Shown here: positions 44,470 through 55,680 of the stretch, piece by piece
Position numbering within the stretch: the stretch's first letter is position 1
Layout: every line of letters starts with the position of its first letter
NCBI GenBank assembly: GCA_951213105.1
Contig: OX578138.1
Location: 65,571,040 to 65,635,039 of the forward strand
Direction: 5' to 3'
Length of the DNA stretch: 64,000 nucleotides
Source: Amaurobius ferox
Lineage: Eukaryota; Arthropoda; Arachnida; Araneae; Amaurobiidae
Program-made: the position numbers and the translations under genes
The notes under the pieces: generated by a model
Seen by the model: only the letters and a program-made list of their open reading frames with translations
What the model was told of the DNA's origin: nothing
Databases searched by the model: none

Positions 44470-45238
44470 AAATCTGATGTGAGCAGCACATGACTTTCCC
44501 TGCAGACTTATATTCACTTCTATTTATCTTAATTAAATGTAATTCACTTTTAATTCAATTTTCATTTTCATTTGGTAACTGGACATATTTTCAAAGGTGG
44601 CGTGGAGAAAATGCGAAAAAACTAAAATATCTCGAGAACGGCTGGTCCTAGTGAAATGGGGTTGGTCTTATTCTTTTCGTCGTTAAAAATTACGTATTAA
44701 ATCAGCATTTAATGGATATATTTGAGTATACCCAGTTTTTTATTTTAGATTTTGGCAATTTTTGCGGGCCATTTTGCAAAAAAAGGCAGGTTATTTTTTT
44801 CTGAATCGATCCAAAATCTAATCAGCACGAGGGTGACCTATACGTGACTCATCTACCGAATTTTGTGAAATTCGGTCCATTAGTTTTTCAGCTACAGTGG
44901 ATACAAGCTTCTGCGGGCCATTTCACAAAAAAGGCGGGTTCTTTTATTCCGAATCGTACCCAAAACTAATCAGCACCAGCCCCGCCCACAAGTGACTTAC
45001 CTACAAAATTTTGTGAAATTCGGTCCATTAGTTTTTTAGTTAGAGTGGATACAAAATCTGCACAGACAGACACACAGACACACAGACAGACAGACACACA
45101 CACAGACGTCACGCTAAAAATGGTTTTTTCGTATTCTATAGGTCTCGAAACGTGTAGATCCGTCGAAAACTCGAGTTGCGATTTTCGGCATGATTCCAAT
45201 ACTTTCCCTATACATTACCATGTATTGCAGGGAAAGTA
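44470..45238 (+). mobile_element. HL-B array unit 6 (type 2)
   Basis: Type 2. It ends TGTATTGCAGGGAAAGTA at 45238 and passes directly into the HL-C host sequence. Confidence 0.85.
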
Positions 45239-46287
45239 AAAATGAACTTTATTCAAATGACTTCATCGATAATAAATCATCTGACTCTCAATGTAAAAGC
45301 AGTGAATATTTCGTTCATACACTTTTATTCCAGACTCCAGAGTTTGCGTGAAAAAAAATTCGCAATTTTTATACAACTCATTTTACAATCACTACATTTT
45401 CATAAATTATCACAGTACAATAATCATTTATTTTACTTGGAAACTTATAAATATGGAGGGAAAAGTACGCTCTAACTCCATGCTTAAAACTTCAATGGCA
45501 ACAGAATGGCAATGCTATAAAATCGTCTGCTTCTGTATGTAAAATTAATGAATACTTCACTCATATCACCTATATTCCAGACTCCAGGGTTAAGTAATTT
45601 TGCGTTAAAACAAATTCAGCAATTTTTACACAACTCATCTTACAGCTTGATTTGTTTACATTCTGCATACGTTAAAATTAGGCTTTGTTGTAGAAATAAT
45701 CAAAGTTGGATGATCATTTAAACTCAAAAATATTGTAAATGCGTTGGCTCAAAATATAGATGCACAGAAATTAATAAAAAATAAAGGGGATTTAGGATGG
45801 ATGCAACACTAAATTTCACTCTCGATTTTCACTCTGGGAAAAAAGATGGATACCATATTTTATTTTGAAGTGGGTCACGTGATCTATTCATATTACATGT
45901 GTGTAACTATTATTTTAATTTTTATTAAAAAGCTATCAAACATATTTTGCTGAATTTTTTTTTATATACATTATGGGATAATTTAAATATTGTCTAAAAT
46001 TTTCGAAGTAATTTGTGAATTTTAATTTCGTTTAAAAAATGTTTGAAAAATTAGGCCCCATAGGGTTCAATACATTTTATTTTTTCTACCCGGGTACAAC
46101 CCAAAACTAATTGGGCATATTATTCATTTACATTCCGGTATGTACCACAGACAATCTCAACAACATACTAAAATTTCATTTTGATAAAGTAAGTTTTACG
46201 GCAGTTATCGTTCTTACGGACAGACAGACAGACAGACAGAATGACCAAAGTCATAAACACTTTTCAACTTTGTTGTAAAGTGTTAAA

Positions 46288-46491
46288 ATATGAATGAGTA
46301 ATTAATTGATCTAGAATTCGACTGACTTCAATTTGGCTAAAAATTCAACTAAAAAATTAACTGATTAAAATTTAATGAAACCAATTGGGGAAATCTATTA
46401 TTAAAAGCACACATAATTTATGTCGAAATCATTCGAAAAGCATGAATTTTAAAGTGTATACTTATAATATATTAATTTTTATCCCATTATA
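46288..46491. other. Spacer
   Basis: Short AT-rich spacer with no gene or recognised repeat. Confidence 0.3.
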
Positions 46492-46805
46492 TTACTTTCC
46501 TTATACAAATAGTATAATGTATAAGTAAAGTATTGTGTAGGGGTCTAAAATTCGAATTCGGGTTTTCGACAGGAGAGTAGATTTCAAGCATCCATTAACG
46601 CAAATCGAACGTTTTTGAGGTGATGTCTGTCTGTGTGTCCTCCTTCAGTCTGTGGAGCCGATATCTCACGAACGAATGAATCTTTTCGAACGAAATTTGG
46701 TACAAAAATTGCAATCAGTGAATATTGGAAATCTATTGATTTTAAACGCAATCAAATGTTCGGAAATCCACCAAATTTTACAATAAAATTTTGAAAAAAA
46801 ATGGC
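46492..46805 (-). mobile_element. HL-A-related element, 3' part only
   Basis: Hairpin TTACTTTCCTTATACAAATA / TATAAGTAAAGTA, palindrome AATTCGAATTCGGG, GTCTGTCTGTGTGTCC, GGAGCCGATATCTCACGAAC and AAATTTGGTACAAAAATTGC follow the HL-A 3' part. The wording is closest to the divergent copy at 60630-61742. Confidence 0.6.
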
Positions 46806-47691
46806 ATTGTAAAGAATTCACATTAAACAATGCAACAGCACAAAACTTTTGAATTTTTAACTCACGAACTTTTATTTCAAAATTAATGTTTCAGAAAAAT
46901 ATTCTAAGACTGCATATTATTTCAGAGGTGTTGTTGGCCACATTTAAATCAAAGGAGGACCGCGTATGTCAGACTCTATGCACTATTTTACATTATATGA
47001 TCATTCAAAAAACTTATGTTTAACTGCCGCAAAACGATTTTGTCAGTAAATAATTCAATTTTCTAAGAATTTTATCATTTAAATCTACTGAAAGTAATTC
47101 AAACGTTATCAACTGTATATATTAAATTAAATTCAACATATAAAATTTCATTTAAGACAATTACGCCAGGCCCTGTATGTTTCCTTCTTGTTTTGAAAAC
47201 TTGTTTTTTGAAATGCAGTTAAATTCCATGAATTTATCAAATTTATTGTAAAATGTTTCCCTTTACCATGCAAGTCGAATCGTTAGCTTCAAAGGAATCC
47301 CTTTTATAACCGTACTTTCCCGAGAAGAATGCAATTTTTTTTCCATAACAAAGCACGTCCTCTTCTCAAATTTGTCTGATTCAAAAAGTCGACAATAGCA
47401 TCATGTCCACCTACTTTCTGAAGAATGGAGCGATGCAGACGTAAATGTGATTTGTGGGAATGATTGATAGAGCATTTTTTATCTTAGGTGAAATATAAGA
47501 TGAGATTTCTAAGCATGAAATAGTTAATAATATATTTAGCTTCTCATATTATAGTATATGGAGGAAATAATATTTATGGAAAACTTTTGAATTTGGATTT
47601 TTAATAATAATATATTAGGGGGTGGGGTAAAAACTGGTGAACGCATTTCAAGAAGTTTTGAAATGATGTACTGAAATGTATGTGGTGAAAT
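46806..47691. other. Unassigned region
   Basis: No gene or recognised repeat. Confidence 0.4.
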
Positions 47692-48589
47692 AAAAAAAAT
47701 CTGATGTGGGCAGCACATGACTTTCCTTATATAATGCAATGAATTTACTACTTTTACATTAAAAAAAATAGATTATTTTTATAGTAGTTATTTATATTCT
47801 TTCCAAGATATTGAATTTTCGTCAATGAGTCATTTTCCATGTCGTCATCATCAATGACTCGTCATTGATTTAGCGTCATTTTTATCCATTTGGCGAGTTT
47901 TTCGCTAATTTAGCAACATTTAAAAAAGTCGCCAAGTTGGCGACATTCCACCAAATTCGTCGCCAAAATCTCGCCAAGTGTTATGGACGAAGAAATAAGT
48001 TATTCTTACAGCAGATAAATGACTATTGTCGTTCAAATACAAAAGTATTACTCAAAGTATCTTTTTTCATGAATGGAACGAGTTATATCCACGAGAATGA
48101 TGTCACCAAATTTATCGCATGGTATTACATATGAAAATTGAACATGTTTCTCAATAGGAAATATTTTTTTTTATTTTATATGACTTTTTGATAATTTTTT
48201 TGAAAAATGTGCAATATCTCGAGAACGGTTCATGTTAGCGTTCTAAAATTTATGTGAATTGTTTTCTAATGAAAAATTACATAAGAAATGTAATGTCTAT
48301 TTGCGTAACTTTATTAGCGGTTTTAATTTTTTGACGATTTTTTCAAAATTTCACTCGAAAATATAAGGGGGTTCTGAACATTCGATTGCGTATAAAAACA
48401 ATAGGCTTCCAGTGTTTACGGATTGTGATTTTTGTACCAAATTTCGTTCAAATCGGTCCATTCGTCTGTTAGTTATCGTCTCCACAGACTCACTGACACA
48501 CACCACACACACATACTTTCACACACACACACACATACTTTCACACACACACACACACACACACTTTCACACACACACATACACACACA

Positions 48590-48637
<48 letters not shown>

Positions 48638-48763
48638 TCACTTCAATAATGTTTGATTCGTGATCAGGCATGCTTGAAACGTGCTCTCCCGTCGAAAATT
48701 CGAATTCGAATTTTCGACCCCGTCATAATACTTTCCTTATACATTATGTATATAAGGAAAGTA
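47692..48763 (+). mobile_element. HL-A element copy 5
   Basis: Complete. 5' AAAAAAAATCTGATGTGGGC, core with CAAGTTGGCGACATTCCACC, and a (CA)n tract of about 135 bp with four interruptions at 48498-48633. The subterminal palindrome GTCGAAAATTCGAATTCGAA and terminal hairpin at 48730-48763 are intact. Confidence 0.8.
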
Positions 48764-50697
48764 AAAATACAACTTAAGATTAAAGGCACGTGCCACCAGT
48801 AGATTTTACATTTAGAACGTGTATACAAAATACTAACTAGAACTGGATATAATTTTATCATGTTCATTATTACAATAAATGTTATTTGAAAATCAGGTAA
48901 AAGTTTTTATTATAACTTGAATGTACGATAGACAACGACATGCCAAATTTGCACTTTCTAGCTGCTGCGGTTCTGGAATTATTTCTAAAATACCAAATAC
49001 ATTTCTATGGATGACCCAGAACGGTCTGTGCCAGTGAGCTCCAAAATCCAAAAAATTTGATATGCCACAAAATACGACGGTATACCAAATTTGGACTTTC
49101 TATCTGCTCCGGTATTCTAGAAATTCCTTAAAAACGCCTACATTTCTATGGCTGGCACAGGATGGGCTGGCCCGATAAGGTTCAAAATAAAATTAAAAAA
49201 AAAACTAAAATGTGCCACAAAGTACATCAACATACTAAATTTCATGTAAATAAAAGTTGTGATGAAAATCTTAATCTTTGAAGAAATAATTCAAGATCCC
49301 TGTAAATGGATACTACCAAGCGTCTCTAATCGTTTTTAGTGATTATTATTTAACTAATATTTAAGCACCTCAGACATAGGGAAACTTATACTCAAAATTT
49401 GTTGCGTTTTTTTTTAAATATGTTTTTTTTTGTTTAACAATGTATGTTGCTTATCGTCGAGAATTATTATGTTAATAAAAAATTGGCTCTGTTAGGTTTT
49501 GTCTCGTAGTAAATTTTATAAGTGTGCAAAGTTTTTATTATATATATATATAATTGAATAATTTTTATTTTACTTGTATTATATATACATGAAAATGATC
49601 ATTAATAGAAAATGTTCTGTAAAGCTAAAATGAAAAGAAGAGGGACTGAAATGTAAATGTGATATCAAAAAGACTATACGACAAGCTGTTGAATATTTAA
49701 AAAAAACTTGATAAGTAAACATCATAAACAATACAGGTACTAAATTGGTATAAAATACCTCTTTTTCCCCATTCCATATATAAGTTAAGGAATGGAATAA
49801 CATATACATGTGGTAAAGAAGAGTGAAATTTTTTTTTTTACACATTTAGATGAAAGTATTTTTATAAATCATATATGTAATGCAGATACTTAAGGTACTA
49901 ATCCTCTTGTTCCCTGCATATACATACATGGTGTAAATGCAAGAATTGTGTGTAAGATGAAAAGTTGCAAAACAGAAACATTGTTTTGCACGATGAGGTA
50001 GGCCTTTTCTAGCTCCCAATAAAAATTTGAAGTTGAATAAATTGAATAATTTGAATAAAGTGAAAAGCATGTCCGAAACCATGTACGTTTACAAGGGCCA
50101 TTCATGTTTTGTTAATGCGGATTCTACGTTTCTGTTTGCATTACTGTAAATTGTATTACAGAAATAATGCACATGGTCAGACGTAGAAGAAAAAAGAAAT
50201 TGGACCAGATATATATGAAATCAAATGTAATAATCAAATATACCAGCGTGTGGCTAAGTATTTATAAGAGAATACTATATATATTTATAAGAGAATAATA
50301 ATGAAAAGGTATAAGAATATAGTAATATAAATGCATTTACCCCTTGCGTTTCTTGGCTGTGTAGATTACATGATACTGACTAAGCATTTTAACTCAATGC
50401 AGGTTACAGTTAATTCTATATACTAAGGTTTCAACTGTTGGAAGTGAAACATGGAGATGAAAAATTATTTAAAATTGCTTGAGAATGATCTGTCAATATA
50501 TTGCTGTAATTGCAACAAGGTGTTGAATTTAAAATTAAAATGTGTTTTAATAAAATAAAAAAAGACTATTATTTTTTAAATAATATAACAGAAATTGTAT
50601 TTAAAATTTTTTACAGATAATAGCATAGTTATTAGAGGCTTTATCAACATATGTGATAAAAAAGATCTTTATAAATCATTAATGGAGTAGCAGAAAC
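48764..50697. repeat. Spacer containing a 135-140 bp direct repeat (48915-49190)
   Basis: The phrase CCAAATTTGCACTTTCTAGC, then TGCGGT, then ACATTTCTATGG, recurs about 138 bp later as CCAAATTTGGACTTTCTATC, TCCGGT and ACATTTCTATGG. Such repeats resemble Helitron interiors, but no ends are seen. The rest (49200-50697) shows no gene. Confidence 0.45.
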
Positions 50698-51195
50698 AAC
50701 AAGCACACAACTATAATAGAAGATCTTTATTTCACTTCCTATAAGACGTACAAAATTTAAAAAGACCAGAGCGCTTTCGAGCGTAAATACGCTCTTCATC
50801 AGTGGCTACATGAAAATAGAAATGATCGTTCATATATAGACCAGTAAAGGTGACAAATTTGCATAAGTACAATTATCAATAAGCTTACGTTTATCTAAGG
50901 AGAATCCAAAAATACAAAATATTTTGTATTTTTGGATTCTCCTTTTATCCAAAAATAACAAAACATGAAATGTTTTGTATTTTTGGATTCTCCTTCGTAA
51001 GTTTATTGATAATTGTATTTATGCAAATATGTCACCTTTTCTGGTCTATATATGAGCGATCATTTCTATTTCCATGTAGCCACTGATGAAGACCGTATTT
51101 ACGCTCGAAAGCGCTCTGGCCTTTTTAAATTGTGCACGTCTTATAGGAAGTGAAATAAAGATCTTCTAGTATAGTTGTGTGCTTGTTGTTTCTGC
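50698..51195. mobile_element. Long inverted repeat, probable Penelope-like terminal repeats
   Basis: Arms of about 200 bp (50698-50897 and 50998-51195) are near-identical in opposite orientation and begin with AACAAGCACACAACTATA. Each arm carries CCACTGATGAAG...GTATTTACGCTCGAAAGCG, i.e. a hammerhead-like core CTGATGA, a 5 bp stem II, then GAAA. Hammerhead motifs are a known feature of Penelope-like terminal repeats. Here stem II has an extra A and I cannot assign stems I and III, so the ribozyme call is tentative. No RT or GIY-YIG ORF is present. Confidence 0.5.
50897..50944. repeat. Perfect 48 bp palindrome
   Basis: AAGGAGAATCCAAAAATACA followed by AAAT and its exact complement. It is the near-centre of the large inverted repeat, and a partial third copy of the arm (GTATTTTTGGATTCTCCTT) follows at about 50978-50996. 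Confidence 0.9.
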
Positions 51196-51307
51196 TAATT
51201 GAAATCAGACGTGATGCCAATTTATTTATCACTAGTGGAGTGTTTAGTATATTCAATATTATATATAGATCCAGACAATTTAATACTACTAACAGCATTT
51301 TTAATAG

Positions 51308-51342
51308 ATTGAGAGAGAAAGAGAGAGAGACAGAGAGAGAGA

Positions 51343-51375
<33 letters not shown>

Positions 51376-51382
51376 GGAGAGG
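51308..51382. repeat. (GA)n-rich microsatellite
   Basis: GAGAGAGAAAGAGAGAGAGA and similar with minor interruptions. ORFs through it are artefacts. Confidence 0.9.
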
Positions 51383-52549
51383 GTAGACTCCATCCAACCC
51401 GCACAGCTTAGGACCAGAGGTTGTGCGAATTATAGAATTTTGAGGATTATACTAAGTCACTGATGAATAAACTAATGTGTAAAAATGAGACATTGGTACA
51501 TCCAGAGTTATTTAATTAAAAATCACTCAACAATATATTAAAAGCAAAATTAGTTAATTTTATAAATTTCGCTGCCTGTTTTAAAAATTTTCAAACATAA
51601 ATTTTATTGTCGCTTAAAGATTTTATATTTTTGTTTTAATATTTTTTCTTACTGTCTATGAACAGCTATTATTCCCTGCTCTGTTTCTGTACAAAAATAA
51701 CTTTTTATCCTTTATCACCAGAATCAGTATCAGAATTAACTATTGCAGATTTTAACACATTATTGTTATTTATTAAAAATTGTTACATTATTGTAATTTA
51801 ACTGTTTATATCCAAAATATATTGCGGATTATTGGGTAGCGAATTAGCGATAGCCAACTGTATATACAGGGTGGTCATAATGAAAGTATTCTTGTTCAGA
51901 GCACTGTAGAGAATAAAACCAGTGGTCGAACGCCAAATTTGCGTGATATGCATTTTAGAACATGGGGAAACGAAAAAAACAAAAAACAAATGTAACATCA
52001 TGGAAATGGTAAATGAACATCATGGTTGCATGAGACCCTTTTTCTAGACATTTTATGTGATTTTAGTAAGATAAGCTTTATATACGTAAGCTGAAAAATT
52101 TCTAAACTGCGGTAAATTTTCAAGAATTTCCAAAACTGATTTTCTATCTTATTTGAATGATTTATTTTATATTATGCAGCGAGCGCACTTGTGCGTGATA
52201 TATGGGATAATCTAAAATTTTCGCAAATACATTTCCTAAAAATTATTATTGTAAGTTCCATCGATTTTCTCCTTGTATGTGTGAATCATTTCAAATAAAA
52301 GTATTGAGTCAAAATTGAGATTAAAATTAAGATTGAAATATTACGGTTTATTATTAATTTAAACATTGGAAGGCTGTAATCTTAAAGGGAGGGCAGAATT
52401 CTAAAATATTTTAATGGATTGTACTCTCACAAACATTTCCGTGGCGAAGTTAATTTTTTTTTCGAAAGGAGGGAGGGGGAGGGGAGGGTCCAATGAAACT
52501 TTCTTAAATTAATAATATATACACCTTAACTTATCGGCCTGTTTATCTA
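51383..52549. other. Unassigned region
   Basis: TATACAGGGTGGTCATAATG at 51862 looks like the terminus of a DNA transposon of the ACAGGGTG type, but no partner end is seen. A G-rich run lies at 52468-52489. Confidence 0.35.
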
Positions 52550-53530
52550 TCTATCTCTGAGTAACGCTTGGCAAAACTTTTGTCTATAAATTTGGCGAGA
52601 TATCGCCAATTTTGCTTTTTAATATTTCAATATTGACGAAAATGTCCTCCTCCCATCAATAAAAATGACGTCAAATCAATGAAATTAATTGCGTTTTGAA
52701 AGATAATAATATTGTAATGATATTTCGATAGCATTTGTCTGTCAGGTCCAACCATCCCACTTGGCGACAAATTTGGCGACTTTTAATAAAGTCGCCGAGT
52801 TTATCATATGTCACCAAATCGATAAAAAGATCGGCAAATCGATAAAAATATCGCCAAATTGATAAAAATGTCACTAAATTGATAAATATGACGCCAAATC
52901 AATGAAATTAATTCTGTTTTGAAAGGGGATAGTATTGTAATGATGTTTCGGAAGCATTTATCTGTCAGTTTTCAACAGTCCCACTTGACGACAAATTTGG
53001 TGAGTTTTTAAATGTCACCAAATTTATCAAAATATCGCCAAATTGACGAAAATGTCGACAAATCGATAAAAATGTTGACAATTTGATAAATATGAAGCAA
53101 AATTAGTGAAATTAATTGTGTTTTGAAAAGAGATAGTATTGTAATGATATTTTGGTATCGTTTGCCTGTCACACCAACCGTCTCACCTGACAATAAATTT
53201 GGCGAAATTTTAAAATGTTGCCAAATTGATTAAAGTATCTCCAAATTAACGACAATGTTGGTAAATTGATAAAAATGTCGCCAAATTGATAAAAATGACG
53301 CCAAATCAATAAATTAATTTTGAAAAGGGATAGTATTGTAATGATGTTTCGGCAGCGTTTGTATGTCAGTCCAACTGTTCCACTTGGCGAGAATTTTGGT
53401 GAGTTTTTTAAAATGTCTCAAAAGTGAATAAAATATTACAAAAATTAGCGAAAGTGTCACCAAATCGATGAAAATTCAATATCTTGGAAAGAATATAAGA
53501 ATCCACTGAGAAAAAGCCATTTCTGTGTTC
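52550..53530 (-). repeat. HL-A-core tandem array, period about 200-220 bp, four units
   Basis: The phrase ATTGTAATGAT.TTTCG, then GTCTGTCAG, then CCACTTGGCGA, recurs at 52711, 52933, 53138 and 53335. Between these are CGCCAAATTGATAAAAATGT words. The right end AAAATTCAATATCTTGGAAA, then GAATATAAGAATCC, is the reverse complement of the HL-A 5' core, so this is an HL-A-related element with an internally amplified core. Confidence 0.65.
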
Positions 53531-54317
53531 GTCCGTCCGTGACGTTTGGCAAAAAACTTGGTACAGAATTTGGCTGGATGTCACAAATGTCGCCAAATTG
53601 ATAGATGAAAATGACGCCAAATGGGAGGCAATATTTTGCAAATTTTGAATTCCATTATACGACGGGCATATCTTATAGTTATCTATAAGAGAAATAGTAT
53701 TTTTAAATTCAGAGGAGAAATGAATGACGTCATTTTAAATTATTAATTTTAATTTTAATTTTATATGACGGAAAGAAATACTTTAAAATATATATATTAA
53801 ACTTGTTATTCATGAAATGCATGACATAAAAAACAAAACAGGAAAAAACCCTTCTACGGATATGCTTATACCTATCAAGAGTAAGCATAGGCGTAGGCAT
53901 TATATATATATGCAATATTTCTTTCAGGACTTATTAACCGTGGGAGCGAATGGAACTTTAGGGGAGCAAGTTTTCTATTTGTTCTATGTAAATATATCTA
54001 AATGCTAACACATAAACATAAACTAGGTACACATAAACATAAACATAAAATGTCTCGGGGGGGGGGGGCGAATAATCGTCTCCCGGGAGCTTTGCCCCTC
54101 CCCCGGATGTATGCCTTAAAGAAACACTGGCCGTTGAAGGTCCTTCCTTTTTGACTAAAAAATTGCATTAGCTCCTCATAGGGTCTATATTGAAAAACGA
54201 AATTCAGCACTGTAAGCCTCTCCATTTGGTAATAACCCTCTTTCTGAGATTCTAGCTACGCCTTAATTGAGGGAAGACACTGTCGAAAATGTATCTTCTG
54301 AACACATCGATGTTTCT
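53531..54317. other. Unassigned region
   Basis: A (G)12 run is at 54057-54068, next to GTCTCCCGGGAGCTTTGCCC. No gene is seen. Confidence 0.35.
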
Positions 54318-54898
54318 TACTTTCCCTACAATATATGATAATCGAATATCCCTACAATATATGGTATAGAAAAAGCAATCGAAACTCGGAATTCGGCTTT
54401 TCAACGGATCTGCACTTTTCGAATACTTTAGGACATGAATCCATTATTTTTAACGGAGCGTTTGTGTGTGTATCTCTCTATACTCAAAAACTATTTTAAG
54501 ATGGTAAGTCACTTGTGGGTTATTCTGGTGCTGATTAGATTTTGGTATAATTTAGCAAATATAGAACTAACTCCCTTTTTTTTGCGAAATGGCTCTCAAA
54601 ATTCACCGAAGCATGAAATAAAAGACTAAATATTATGAAATATATATATATATATATATATATTAAATGCTTGTTTCATATATGATTTTTGATACCGAAA
54701 CAAATAAGTTCAACTTTGTTTCTCTAGGTTCTCTGAAAATTTGAGAATCCGATATATTTGAGTTTTTTGGAATATTAAAGAGTTGCAGACCTTTTGAAAT
54801 ACGTTAGGTAAACAAATGAAAGCGTTGTATTAAAACCGAAAATTGGATATAATATCAAATAAGTGTCGTTTTAGACAATTAAATTCAATTTAATGGAT
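54318..54898 (-). mobile_element. HL-B element, diverged, 5' end lost
   Basis: Starts TTACTTTCCCTACAATATAT with the hairpin word duplicated (AATATCCCTACAATATATGG). AACGGATCTGCACTTTTCGA, GTAAGTCACTTGTGGGTTAT and TGGTGCTGATTAGATTTTGG follow the HL-B minus order. A (TA)n run lies at 54640-54663. Confidence 0.6.
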
Positions 54899-55082
54899 CA
54901 TGATAGAGAAAATATCTGTCAGCCTCCCTTGGGGGGTAAACCTCTCGTATCTGCTCGAATTTTTTGTTAAAATATATCTTCTCACTCAAATCCTTAAAAC
55001 TAATGAATGTTTTCCTACTTCCAATCCAATGCAGTTTGCACCTCCATCCATTTATCCAAGAAAAACTCATCCATGTTTTCCT

Positions 55083-55260
55083 AGCCGTAATTTAGAACTT
55101 CCGGAGGATGGCTGGAATCAATTCCTCACCAAAATGGATAGAGTATGCGAGGGGAGGGCCCCAAAACTAATTTTTACAGATGGATCGATAAGTGAGAAGG
55201 TGAAATTGCATTGTCTGGAGGAAAACTGCTTAGTACGGGCTCGGAATATTCGCGAAAGAG
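55083..55260 (+). CDS. Exon-like open frame, unknown
   Basis: A plus-strand frame that is open from 54900 becomes protein-like after an acceptor-like CATGTTTTCCTAG ending at 55084: RNLELPEDGWNQFLTKMDRV, then CEGRAPKLIFTDGSI and SEKVKLHCLEENC. Base composition rises in GC here. IFTDGS superficially recalls the start of LINE-type RNase H domains but the following residues do not support it. The minus strand is also open over part of this stretch. It could be a host exon, a decayed element ORF or chance. Confidence 0.2.
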
Positions 55261-55680
55261 GGGGGGGGGGTGTCTCATAAAAATTATTTGTTTTTGCGCT
55301 ATTTACTAAGTGCACAATATCTATCGACACTTATTGATGGCAGACGTTTTCGTGTAGAGATTGAAATCAAGTTCTTGCAGCGCATTTTGAGGATTTTTGT
55401 TCTTTGCTTTCTCCGTATTTCTATTAGGGAAAAGTTATTAAAAAAAATTGATTTTTAAATTTTGTACTTTCTCTATGTTTTGGGATTCACCGATTACGAA
55501 AAACAAATATGAGAATATCAAACGTCGTAATGCTTTCGTAGCCTAGGCCTTAGAAAGGAGTGCTTTCAAAATGAGATTCTCTTAATACTTTTTGGTATTC
55601 ATATAAAATGCAATGTTCGTCAAAGTGAAACCACTCAACTTGGACACCTGTATAGATAAGAAAAGGTTCACTATACGCTA
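55261..55680. other. Spacer with a (G)10 run
   Basis: G-run at 55260-55269. No gene is seen. Confidence 0.35.

Larger units (their letters stand above)
40210..46287 (+). mobile_element. HL-C element split by an HL-B tandem array
   Basis: The 5' part at 40210-40384 begins AACAAGAAAGACCAATCATG and stops at CTTAAAACGTCTTCGAAAA. The remainder resumes at 45239-46287 with ATGAACTTTATTCAAATGAC and ends in the hairpin AACACTTTTCAACTTTGTTG / TAAAGTGTT. The complete copy at 57493-58773 has the two flanks joined as ...TTCATCGAAAAAAATGAAC..., so the array sits in this A-run. Confidence 0.8.
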
